Below the pieces are notes generated by a model. That model was not told where the DNA came from. It was given only the letters and a program-made list of their open reading frames with translations, and did no database searches. The translations under genes and the position numbers were made by a program. Below are positions 23,111 through 33,543 of a stretch of 64,000 nucleotides of DNA, piece by piece; positions within the stretch are counted from its first letter, which is position 1, and each line of letters starts with the position of its first letter. Source of the DNA: Planococcus citri (lineage: Eukaryota > Arthropoda > Insecta > Hemiptera > Pseudococcidae); NCBI RefSeq assembly GCF_950023065.1, contig NC_088680.1, positions 30,492,559 through 30,556,558 on the forward strand, in the 5' to 3' direction.

Positions 23111-24617
23111 AGGTGAAGGGTGGGGGATGGAGAATTTTCTATTGGAGAGCCGTCAAAGTCCCTGGAAGAAAAAATTTGTAACATTTAAACAAAATTCACC
23201 ATGATTTTTCACTATAATTGACTGTTGTGGCCGCCGGGGCATTCGGGGGGGGGGCAAAAACGGCAAATGACATCTTGAAATACACTATCTTCAGTACTAG
23301 CCCCTGGGATTTCCCGTGCATCTACGTGCAAAAATTTGTTCTATTCCTATTTATGTAGCAGAGTAGGCAAAACACGGAGTTTTAACGTAAATTAAACCTT
23401 CATAATGACTTTATAACAACTAAAATCGAGTAAATTGATGAAAATTACTCACTTTCAGTTGAATTATTCATACTTGGTACATTTCAACATATCACACATC
23501 ATTATAGTCAAATTTTGAATTGTTCACCGTTTTCACCCCCTTCATCCCCCACAATTCACCCCTACGAAAAAAATATTGTCAAATTCGTGATCTACACCCT
23601 CAAAAACATACATTTCGACATATCACACATCATTATGGTCAAATTTTGAATTTTTCACCCCCTTCATCCCCCACCATTAACCCTTCCGAAAAAAATATTG
23701 TCAAATTCGTGATCTACAACCACGAAAACATACATTTCGACATATCGCACATCATTATAGTCAAATTTTGAATTTTTAACCATTTTCACCCCCCAGCCCC
23801 CCACCATTGACCCCTACGAAAAAAATATTGTCAAATTCGTGATCTACACCCTCAAAAACATACATTTCGACATATCACACATCATTATAGTCAACTTTTG
23901 AATTTCTCGCCCCCCTCACCCCCTCATCCCCCAACCCTACGAAAAAAATATTGTCAAATTCGTATTCTGCGACCCAAAAAACATAAATTTTGCATAAAAT
24001 TGCATATTTTCGGACTTAAACGCATAAAAACTAATTTGGGGGCTTAAGGTCCACAAAAAAGGGGGAAGCGTACACCGGATTCACCTGGACACCCCAAATT
24101 CGTGTTCAGCGTATCAAAAAACCCCCGTGTACCAAAATTCAGCTTGTTATCAAACTTTTCCCCAATGGAATTTTGCAAACAAAACTAAGTTTTCTTCAAA
24201 ACTCACATTTGCCAATGGCAAATGTATTGGCAAATGTGAGTTTTGATTCTAACCCTTGGTTTTGAATGTGAATTTCACACCAAAATGACTTTGATCCAAA
24301 AAAACCGAATATGTCACATTATAGAGTGTAAAACGGTATATACAAATCTGCCATAAAACGGTTTTTTTTTTTTTGGCAAATGTGAGTTTTGATTCTCAGC
24401 TCCTCATATACATACCTACCTAAATTTTTTCAGCGTTCTAGGTTGATTTGGTAAAGTTTCGATTTTTCTTCATTTTTACCCCAAATGTGATTTTTAAAAA
24501 ATTCACAAAATAGGTATCAAAAATGCATTTACGAGGAACCTAAAATTCGACATGGTAAAATTATCAGTTCCCCAGAAAATTTTTATAAAACCAGTCGAAA
24601 TGAACTGAAACACCTAC

Positions 24618-25302
24618 ATGAACGTGTTCAATGCACTCTCTTAATCTAAAACAGTGAAATACGAGGGGCATCTCAAAAGTAAGTTTCGTCATTTTTTTTC
24701 TCCGGAACTACTGACCAGTTTTCTGAAGCGTAGGTTCATTGTGGCAATTCTACCAAAGATTTCCTCCATAAACGCGTCATTTGGCCATTCACAATGTTAG
24801 ATCTACACATTAGACGCATTTCCTCGTGAATTCGAACCAAATTTTTGTCGGTAGACCTTGGATAACGTATCTCGTAAGGGTAATTTGAGCCAACATGGGT
24901 TTAAAAGCGTACCTCATGTTTGAGAACCAATTGCACGCGATCACTCCAACATACAGACTTGAAAAAAGTACAGTGTAACCAGCAACTCAAAACTTGATAT
25001 CCCCAAAATTTCATCCAGTTTGGTCCAGTAGTTCCGGAGAAAAAAAATGACGAAACTTACTTTTGAGATGCCCCTCGTACTTGCTTCGCAGTTAACTTTG
25101 ACTATTTCAAGATGGCAACATGTCGTTTCTGGAAAAACAGTGAAATAGTACTGCTAAAATCAGTAATTGAATTGCTGAAATAATCAGTAAAAAACTATGG
25201 TCCGATAAATACCTTTACTTACTTGCTCCTTATACCAAAGGCATATGACTCATTATCGAACTCATCCACAATGATGATGCATTTCGTGATCAAGGGATGG
25301 TC
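24618..25302 (-). pseudogene. Walker-B exon module, copy 8 (intron split by MITE)
   Basis: Exon A (25302-25223) is open: DHPLITKCIIIVDEFDNES then YAFGIRS plus two bases, with GTAAGT donor. Exon B (24645-24618) is 28 nt with donor GTAGGT. The A-to-B intron is enlarged by the 416-bp MITE at 24662-25077. Confidence 0.45.
24662..25077. mobile_element. 416-bp TA-flanked MITE (mariner-like)
   Basis: About 50-bp near-perfect terminal inverted repeats beginning CGAGGGGCATCTCAAAAGTA, flanked on both sides by TA (24660-24661, 25078-25079). No intact transposase frame. TA target and repeat length suggest mobilisation by a Tc1/mariner-type enzyme. Confidence 0.85.
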
Positions 25303-25662
25303 CCATCAAAGGAGGCATCCCAACTTGTAGCAATATTTTTGAATCGGACTATGCTAAATTGGCAGAGCCAAAATTTCAAACTCGAAATCGTTTCCAACGA
25401 TCCAAGAGATTGAAATTAGAGTGTCTATACATACGTACATATCAAATAATTTTAGTTTTCTGGGTCAATTTGGTGGTTTCGATTTTTTTTCATTTTACCT
25501 CAAATGTGATTTTTTGAAATGAAATTCACCAAAATATCAAAAAATGCTCTTAAGAACCTAAAATTTGTCTGGTAATGTCGAGTGAACTCGTAATGGTTTT
25601 AGGTAGCTTTGGAGCCCTCAATTTTTTTTATAAAGTCTGTTGAAGTGAACTGAAACACCTAC

Positions 25663-25932
25663 ATGAGCGTGTTCAATGCATCCTCCTAATCTGAAACAGT
25701 GAAATTGTACTGCCTTGCAGTGAAATTTGGCTATTTCAAAATGTCAAAATGTCGTTACTGGGAAAAGCAGTGAAGTAGTAGTGCTAACATCAGTCATTAA
25801 ATTACTGAAATAATCAGTCAAAAACTATGATCCGAGAAATACCTTTACTTACTTGCTCCGCATACCAAAGGCATACGACTCATAGTCAAATTCATCGATT
25901 AATATCACAACTTTTTTGGTAATGAGATGGTC
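25663..25932 (-). pseudogene. Walker-B exon module, copy 9
   Basis: Exon A (25932-25853) is open: DHLITKKVVILIDEFDYES then YAFGMRS plus two bases, donor AA|GTAAGT. Exon B (25690-25663) is 28 nt. Just upstream of the open core a TGATGA double stop is in frame, so unless the true acceptor lies between them the copy is inactive. Confidence 0.45.
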
Positions 25933-26325
25933 TCATCAAGACAGGTATCCCAACTTGTAGAAATGTTTTTGAACCAGACGTTGCTACATTGACTGACTAT
26001 TCAAAAATACGGGTATTTACATCAGCTAAAATTTTAAAATGCAAAGTGAATTTTTCAGAATCAAATTTTATCTAAAAATAGAGAAAAATAAAAACTTTAC
26101 CCAATTAAATCGAGGAATTTGAAATTTGGTATGTAACCAATTTCCTTCCTCTCACCCTAGCAATTGGAAACAGGTTCGAACCGTTTTGTAAGATATGAAG
26201 TAAATTTTGGCTTTTCATTTCGTTGGCGACAGTTTTGGGAAAATGTCAACTTTCAAAAATCTGATTGAAACGCTAGAATTGCTCGAAATTGTTTCCAATC
26301 GATTCGAGAGTTTGAAAATAGGCTA

Positions 26326-28926
26326 TCCCAGTTGACCACATGCTAGCAAAAAGCTAGCGTTTTATTCGCGTTTTGATAAGTTGCTAGCAATTTACTCGCT
26401 TTTTGTGGCCAGCAATAATTGTCTCGCTAAAAGTAAGCGATTTTCTTGCAGTTTTTCACTAGCAAATTCAATTCTAGCAATTTTCGAGCTGTTTTCCAGC
26501 GACTCTCAGCTAGCTTTTACTTCACTTTAACTTGCTCGCCTTATGCTAGCGTATTACTGACGGATTCTTGCTCGCAATTCTATGCTAGGACAGTTTAAGC
26601 AATATTCTCGCATATCTCAGCTAGCTTTTACTTCACTTCATACATGCTCGCCTGATGCTAGCGTATCACTGATGGATACTTGCTTGCAATTCTATGCCAA
26701 GAAAGTTCAAGCAATATTCTCGCATATCTCAGCTAGCTTTTGCCTCACTCTATACCTGCTCGCTTAATGCCAGCGTATCACTGACTAATATGTACCTGCT
26801 CACAGTTTTATGATAGGAAACTTCAGGTAATATTCTTGCATCTCTGAGCTAGCATTTACTTAGCCATCTGGCTCTAGAAAAATGTAAGCATATCTCTAGT
26901 TTCTGCATCTGGTGATTTGGCGTTTTCTTTGTACATAGTCAAATGATAGGAACGTGCTACCAGATCTTACGCATTTCTCACCAATAAACCTTTTTCTGCG
27001 TTACTTATAATTGTAGCAAAATGCGAGCAAGTATCTTTTCCATCCCTCAGCATGCATACAAAAATCATTAAAAATATTCCTGCATATGACAATAGGAGTA
27101 ATTGCACCACCCCCCCCCCCGGATGATCTTCCGGGGCAACTTTTTTCTTAAAGGGGACAGCAAAATTTCATCAAATGGACATGGAAAGCTGTAATTTACT
27201 CTACACTCCAATTTTAACACCTTCTGAAGACGACTTCAGGTGGGTTCAAGTCATTTTAGAGCCTCCAGTAGGCTTTTGAAACTTGAAATTCCCACAACAT
27301 TAATTTATCAATTGGAGTTGGCAAGCTGAAATTTACTTCGCAGGTTTCAAATGGTTTTGAAGCTTCCAGCTACTTTTAGGAAATTCCAATTTTCCAAAAA
27401 ACGCCATACAACCTTCGAAAAGTCGCTGGAGGCTCCAAAACGACTTGAAATCCACAAGCAGTCGACTTCGTAGCGTATTAAAATTAGTTTGCAGAATAAA
27501 TTTCGACTCTCCATCTCATTGTCAGTTTGATAAAATTTTGTGAAAATTTAAAGTTTCAAAAATCTGCTGGCGGCTTCAGGAATTTTCAAAGAGTCGCTGG
27601 AGGCTCCAAAACGACTTGAAATTCACCTGCAGTACTTCGTAGCGTATTGAAATTAGTTTTCAGAATAAATTTGAGCTTTACAACTTCAATTTGAGTTTCA
27701 AAAATCTGCTGGAGGCTCCAGAACTGCTCAAAATAAGTTGAAACCGTTTCCCATCGATTTGGCATGTCGAAAATAGGGTATATCCCAAATTTCAGGTTTC
27801 TTGGTCAATTTGGTAAAATTTTGATTTTTTCTCACATTTTGGCCAAAATTTGATTTTTGAAAATTCACCAAAAATCGAAAAACGCACTTTAGCACTTGAG
27901 ATTCTGACGAATGATAAATTTTTGCATGATCTTTCGATCTACCTTTGTAAAGTTTGAAAAATTTCGTGCAAGTCCTATGTTGGAACGCAAAATCTGCGAT
28001 TTCGGCTGACCTTTCAATCAAAATGGCCGCCATTTTGTAAGTAAGGCCAATTTTTTTCAGCAAGTTTGCTTTAAAATGTTCCTTAGGATGTCCCCTTTAA
28101 GGAAAAAGTTGTCCCGGAGAATCGGCAGGGGGTGCAATTACTCCCATTGCCGTGGACTAAAATGTTGTTCAAATGTTTTTGAAATTTTTCATTTTCATGG
28201 TTTGTTTGATACTTTATTTTCAAATTTTAAATTTTGACAATTTTTCTATTTAAAAAAAAAAAAACTTCATTTTTTATTTAATAAAGAGATTTTTCAACCT
28301 AAACGCTAGCATAATGCTAGCGAATTGCTAGCGTCGATCTCTCTCATGGTATAGTTTGCTACTCTTAGATAAAGTGTGTCATCAAGTTGAATATAAGCTC
28401 AAGGTGGTATCTTGTTGAAAAGTAAGAAGAGTGACATCACTCTTCTTATACTATCCCAAGATGCTAGCGTTATGCTAGCTCTGAGCTGGGACAGTCGCCT
28501 AATTTTTGGAATTTCCTGGAAAACTACCACCTGTTAAAGGTAAACACCCAGAATTTTTAAAAATTAACTAATAGTAATTACTTTACTGATCAAAGTTTTT
28601 CTACGCTAGCAAAATGCTAGCTTCTTGCTAGCATAATTTGCGCTAGCGTAAATGGTGCCGGAATATGAGACACTTTTTGCAAAAATTGCTAGCAAATCAG
28701 TCGCGATTTAGTCGCATGTACCTAGCAGAATGCAGAGCAAAGTGCCAACAAAATGCTAGCTTTTTGCTAGCTTTGTGCCGGCTACGTGCTAGCTATTTGT
28801 GCGCAATTCTGCTACTCTAATGCGACCTAATCGCAACTGATTTGCTAGCATTTTTTTAAAAAAGTGTCTCAAATTCCGGCACCATTTACGCTAGCACAAA
28901 ATTTGCTAGCATTTGGTCAACTGGGA
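26326..28926. mobile_element. 2.6-kb GCTAGC-rich element with TA flanks
   Basis: Ends TCCCAGTTGACCA...TGGTCAACTGGGA lie between TA dinucleotides (26324-26325, 28927-28928). Both subterminal regions are packed with GCTAGC palindromes. From about 26450 to 26870 there are 3-4 tandem ~117-bp units containing CTCAGCTAGCTTTTACTTCA. No transposase frame was seen. It inserted into the array at the same GGCTA position used by the foldback element in another unit. Confidence 0.75.
27090..28149. mobile_element. Element nested in the GCTAGC element
   Basis: CAATAGGAGTAATTGCACC at 27090 pairs with GGTGCAATTACTCCCATTG ending 28149. The inverted match continues through TTAAAGGGGACA. The interior contains sequence related to the dispersed GGAGGCTCCAGAACTGCTCA repeat. 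The 111-codon minus-strand ORF inside (27728-28063) follows that repeat and has no domain. Confidence 0.6.
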
Positions 28927-28929
28927 TAC

Positions 28930-31900
28930 AGTATTTAAATACCAGATACCTAAATATCAGCTTTCTAGTTTGATTCGGTAAAGTTTCGATTTTTCTTCAT
29001 TTCTACTCCGAAGATTTTGAAAATAAAATTCACCAATAATATCAAAAATAGTAATAAATACACTTGAGAACCTAAAATTCGACATGGTGATGTATTTTTG
29101 CATTATTTTTCAATTTATCATATTCCAAAAACTTTCTGTCGGTTTGGATACCTCTCTAGTTACCTAGTTGAAAATTGCCGAATATAAGAACTCTTTTATC
29201 AATTATTCTTTGTGCAGTGCAAATCATCCGAAATGAATCTTCACTTACTTGCTACGAGTACTTCCTAATACTCATTCAACTAAACTCATGTGTCATAACG
29301 TGTACCGCCTATCTTCAGACTCGAAATACAGCGCGAAACTAACAATTCTATTTTTGAAGGGGTGGGGTTGGCTGGGAGTGCGGGAAGAGATTCTCAAAAA
29401 TATTTTGATTGAGTTTACAACCGAACAGTGACTCTTGTAACTCCTTGAAAACATTCAACTCCCATTGTAAATTCATAAGACCTGTATAAACTCTCGTTTT
29501 TCGCTTTGCTCGAGATTTTGTATCATCACCTATCGCTTTGTTTTTTACTCCTACTCTTTAGTAGGTGCATATTTTATTTCGTTTTTAGACGGGCATTCCT
29601 CAAGGTTTTTCTTTGATGTGTGGAATGTCACTAAAAGCGATAAGGAAAAATTTACGCTCCGCTGGTTTATGAATGACAAAATCACTCGAAGTGCACGAGT
29701 GTGAGTTAGTTTGCCGGTACCAGAATTTGAAGGGGCCTAGTTTGCAAGATAGATGATACGTTTTGGGACTTGAAAAAGCATGGGAAATTTCATTTTCAAT
29801 GTGAAGAGTAGTTTTACTCAGAAATTGAGGGAACTGCGATTGATTAGAATTTCTATCTCTCTGAACGAACGTCTTGAATTTTAAACATAGACAAAATTGG
29901 AACAGAATTGAATTTCTTCAATTTTGGGAGCTCAGTTATTTCCTCAGTATTTTCTGATCTTGTCAATGTCAGAAGATGAATTTTTGGTGGTTTTGTGAAG
30001 TCTGCAAATACCATTTTAATAAGTACGAATTTTCAAAAATGGACTATTTTTCTTTCATTCAAGTACGAATATTTTTGAAATTCTTGAGCCATTTTGAACT
30101 TCGTTCTTCCTCGTTATAACAAGTTTACCATAAACTGTGATACTGGCAAGTTTGTTTTGTATCAATCTTTAAAAAAAGAAACACCTTAATGCTTTACCAA
30201 GAACCTTATGGAAGTTTGGAAGTATGTATTCACCACGTTACTCTGGTCGACAACTTTGAGGAACACTCATATTCACGTTTTTAATCAGAATTCATCCATA
30301 CATAGTAGAAATTTGAGGTTGAGTAATGAATGCTAATGTCGATCACTCATTACTGTACTTACTTCAAATTTCCTTTATTTTGTGGATGAATTTTTGATTC
30401 ATGGTTAAAAAAGTGAACTAATGATTATTTCACAAAGTTGTGGCGGCAGCTTTCAATCAGGTCACGACAGATCATTTCGTGTAACTTGGAAACGAAAAAA
30501 CTTACAGAATTTCAGTTTGAAGCATTCATAATTATTAAACTGCAGAGTTCTTTGCTAGAATATGAGACCTCGCCCACTCCCGAAGGTCCATTTCAGCCGA
30601 TTCTACGAGGGTGGGAACCTTACTTTTTGAACAACTCTCATACATAATATATGTTTTTTTTTCACCTGTAACGACTAAAAAAAAAAATAATATGGAAGAA
30701 AGGTAGAAGTATAGGAAAAAAGCCGACTCATCGTCATCGGTATCATATACACGATGTACCTCGAGAAAGAGCTCTTTTTACTGAATATTTTTCCTGCTAC
30801 AACGACGACGTCGAGGTAAAAAAAAAATCAAAAAGCTTCGGGCGCGATCCTAATTTCCGAACCTTTTGCTTATTTGTTGTCTCATTTGAATACACGTTTG
30901 CCGAGTAATTGCTTCATTTACTTTATAATGCCAGCGTGTATAGTGTATGTATCATATAGATATCTACAGAGAGTATATTTTATACGTATAAATAAGAAGA
31001 GGGAGCTAGAAAGAGAGAGAGAGAAAAATCCACCGTATATTACGTACATATAATACAAATACCAATATAATACAGTGTGTCTGTATAACTTTATACAGGA
31101 TACTCTATGTACTGTATGCGCATACAAGTACATACAACAAGCGGAATTATATACCATCGTACGTACGTACCTCATACCTATCTACTTACCTACACCTAGA
31201 GATACACTACGTATACATGCAGCAGGAGCAGGATACGCTAGTATAGTGAAACGAATAGCGATATACCCGACGAAATAGCTCTATGCTCGTATTTTTAATG
31301 ATCGTTATTTCGCATTAAACACACACGCAGGACGTTACTCTTCTTCTTATAGTATAGGTACGATACATATATAAGTATACTATATCTATACGTAATATAA
31401 AGTATACGTTGTGTGTGTGTGTCTGTGTATTAGATATACAATTTCTACAGCCTCACCTCATCTCACTCGTATACATTGTGAAGTAACTTTATTTCTCGGT
31501 GGCGCGGCATCATTCGCTGGATACAAACATACAAGTTGAATTCCAGCACTTCCGGCGCTTCTCGTTTCCGCAATAACGATTTCGCTTAAATTAGGCTCGT
31601 TTTTTACCCATTTCATTCGAACAAATAAATTACATGGCGTATCGACGAAAGAAGAAATTCTTCCAACGTTAATTTTCCTTCCACTGTATGCTCATTGCTC
31701 GTGTATGGTATTCGCATGTAGCTGAGTAGCTTTTATATGGTATTCTATATAGCTTACACGGTATACCGTCAAATGAGCAATGTATCTATATATTTATAGG
31801 TATCTTTGTGTGCAGGGTTTCCCATCAAAGGTTCGGTATGCTTTGAATTTCGGTTAGAGTTGGATGTGAATAGCGAACAAACAATCAATTTTTTCGAAAT

Positions 31901-32079
31901 TGGAATATGTTCCTACTTTTCTTCCAAACATTGAGGTGTTGGGTAGAAATGAAGATTTTGAAAATGAAGAATCGACTGAAAATATTTCATTGCATTAACC
32001 TATTTTTTATTATTTTCTTTTTCTTCTGGAAGAATATCTAGATCTTCCGTAAGTAAACGAACAATTTGGTTTGACTTTT
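28930..32079. other. Array edge and gene-poor stretch
   Basis: It begins with the last degraded array unit (to about 29240). A hairpin repeat lies at 30277-30412. From 30.7 to 31.7 kb it is richer in CpG and pyrimidine tracts, with a short GT microsatellite near 31410. No supported gene. A minus-strand frame near 30560-30620 (VPTLVESAEMDLREWARSH) is protein-like but isolated. Confidence 0.4.
30277..30412. repeat. Hairpin-forming MITE-like repeat
   Basis: TTTTTAATCAGAATTCATCC...AATTTGAGGTTGAGTAATGA on the left is matched in inverse by TCATTACTGTACTTACTTCA...TGGATGAATTTTTGATTCAT on the right, around a loop of about 15 bp. Confidence 0.55.
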
Positions 32080-32416
32080 TCAGTACGGAAACTCATCTAT
32101 ATCTTTAGGGTATCTATCTAGTATTAGCGTATTTTCCTCGTGGTACGGATTTGACAGTATTCGATAGATGCGAGCAACCTGCTCTGCTCCTATTTTGTAA
32201 TCGATTTGGTCTCGGTCAAGTTTTTCTTTGAAAACAGAATGAAGGAATGAATTCTTTTCGAACGGTAGGGGCGTATTCAAATTGAAGAGGAAGCGTTCCT
32301 CTCTTTCTCTCTTTTCTTCTGAATTAGGTATGTCGAGAATATCATTGGTGAAATGCAGTTGGATATAACTTCGAAAATACATGATAAAATGAGGGATAAT
32401 TCTGGATTCAAGTCTG
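32080..32416 (-). CDS. Terminal-exon-like ORF, unknown protein (111 aa part)
   Basis: Minus strand. After the acceptor ATACTTTCAG the frame is open for 1 nt plus 111 sense codons to TGA at 32080-32082. It contains SYIQLHFTNDILDIPN, a charged EEKREREERF stretch, and ends near ENTLILDRYPKDIDEFPY. Composition is protein-like: mixed charge, few runs, G+C above the flanks. No signal peptide, membrane segment or family recognised. The block SYIQLHFTNDILD recurs in the ORF at 33063-33242 with mainly synonymous changes, evidence that this is real coding sequence. Upstream exons are not identified. It could be the 3' exon of a duplicated gene or part of an old transposon ORF. Confidence 0.5.
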
Positions 32417-33062
32417 CTGAAAGTATCTCAAGGTTGTTTACAGTCGACTGGAATGAAAAAAATAATCATTTTTGAAGTTTTTTTTTCTTAATAGTTTGAC
32501 TCGAACCCGGTACTTTGGACCCCCTAACCATCATGGTATCGGATGGGGTAAAATGTAGAATGGCGATTGATGCGTACCTACTAACTGTACCCAAAACGAC
32601 CATAATCCCATTTTTGAAAATTTTGGAATTTTTTCGGAGTTGGACTCGGACCGGGTACTTTGGACCTTGCTGACTACGTCATTACGTCAGATAGGTAAAA
32701 ACGGAGAATGGCAATCGATGCGTACCTACTAACTGTACGCAAAACGATCATGACCTCATTTTTGAAAAATTTGGAGAATTCTGGGGTTGACTCTGTACTA
32801 AGCCAATCAAGCAGCGAGTAGATTTTTAAAATGCCAAGCAATATTCAAAAGTAATTGGCTATGTTTTGTTTACTTATGTTTGTTTCTAAATTCCAAATTC
32901 AATTCAAAATTATATTGTTGATAATATTGATATGTAGTCGTCGGAAATTTTATGAAAATCGGGCATCTTTCTAAGAATCTGTATAAGAATTTAAACGGTA
33001 AATTCAGAAAATCAATTCTCAAGTTGATGGTAAATGGCTGTGAGATTATATTGATCATACCA
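32417..33062. repeat. Two tandem ~150-bp units with a tRNA-like B box
   Basis: Units around 32490-32630 and 32635-32775 share CGGTACTTTGGACC and TGCGTACCTACTAACTGTAC. On the minus strand the first reads GGGTTCGAGTC, close to the RNA polymerase III B box of tRNA genes, followed by an A-rich tail, which suggests a SINE. The remainder is AT-rich with no gene. Confidence 0.4.
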
Positions 33063-33242
33063 TCAAGATTTGTTGAAGAAATACTCAAAAGCATAGAGCA
33101 TTAGATCACCCAATAAGCAAAAGGTAAATGCAAAAACTCTCTTGCAATCAGCGAATAGCTGATGGCTTGTTAAGCGTTCTCTTTTCTTTTGAATTGTGTC
33201 AAGAATATCATTGGTAAAATGCAGTTGGATATAACTTGGCAT
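33063..33242 (-). CDS. 59-aa ORF sharing a block with 32080-32416
   Basis: Minus strand, following a good acceptor (TTTTATTTCAG|ATG). ATG at 33242-33240, TGA at 33065-33063. It begins MPSYIQLHFTNDILDTIQKK, then RERLTSHQLFADCKRVFAF, and has a hydrophobic C-terminal third. The first part matches the downstream exon-like ORF at 32080-32416. The LTSHQLFADC part is repeated at 630-712. Probably a partial duplicate or pseudogene of the same unknown family. Confidence 0.4.
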   Translation of the reverse strand: MPSYIQLHFTNDILDTIQKKRERLTSHQLFADCKRVFAFTFCLLGDLMLYAFEYFFNKS

Positions 33243-33543
33243 CTGAAATAAAACTGGAATGGCAAATTCTCGGTTCTTTTTCTGCCATTTCTTCTAAAGC
33301 GCTTGGGTTACTATTCAATACGTGTACCAGCAACCAGAGTTTTTAAAAATCCATTTCTATTGATTCTGTTTGTTGACGAACCAAACGTCTAAACAGGAGT
33401 TCTCTGTTGACTATCTTTCTCTCCCAGCTCTTTACTCTGTTTTTGGTGATATTCTAAGGGAACAAAGTCACGCATAAAAATGGATTTATACCATGGAACT
33501 GATTTAACCAAGATGTAAGTAGGTATAGGGTTTGTTGAATAAC

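Larger units (their letters stand above)
20578..24406. mobile_element. 3.8-kb foldback element with tandem-repeat arms
   Basis: Ends are inverted (TGAGGAGCTGAGAATCAAAA at 20578 and its complement ending 24406) and flanked by TATA on both sides (20574-20577, 24407-24410). A long inner inverted repeat of about 280 bp pairs 20850-21123 with 23890-24170. Inside that, units of 122-131 bp (anchors near 22571, 22701, 22823, 22954, 23076) are mirrored by at least four inverted units at 23480-23900. There is no transposase frame, so it is non-autonomous. The architecture resembles Foldback/Galileo-type elements. It interrupts a unit of the tandem array at GGCTA. ORFs inside are by-products of the repeats. 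Confidence 0.8.
15030..29240. repeat. Tandem array of diverged repeat units carrying a two-exon module
   Basis: A repeat unit (roughly 0.5-1 kb where not interrupted) recurs from 15.0 to 29.2 kb. Landmarks in plus-strand order are: CACCTACATGAACGTGTTCA, then TTTCAAGATGGCAAAATGTC, then ATGATCCGAGAAATACCTTT with the exon A core, then AATTTCAAATGCTAAAGTGA, then CCAATCGATTCGAGGGTTTG, then CCCAAATGTGATTTTT. Copies differ by substitutions, indels and three large insertions. Similar isolated stretches occur near 49.3-49.9 kb and 57.0-57.2 kb, so part of the unit is also a dispersed repeat. The last trace is a degenerate exon A donor at about 29235. Confidence 0.8.

Noticed and set aside
22675..23771. 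ORFs of 95 and 83 codons rich in HYGQILNFSP repeats on both strands
   Set aside because: Translations of the 122-131 bp foldback units.
27728..28063. 111-codon minus-strand ORF
   Set aside because: Inside a nested element and shared with the dispersed repeat seen at 17.6 kb; no domain or codon evidence.
30918..31278. Overlapping ORFs rich in Tyr and His on both strands
   Set aside because: Caused by TAC/GTA-rich simple sequence.
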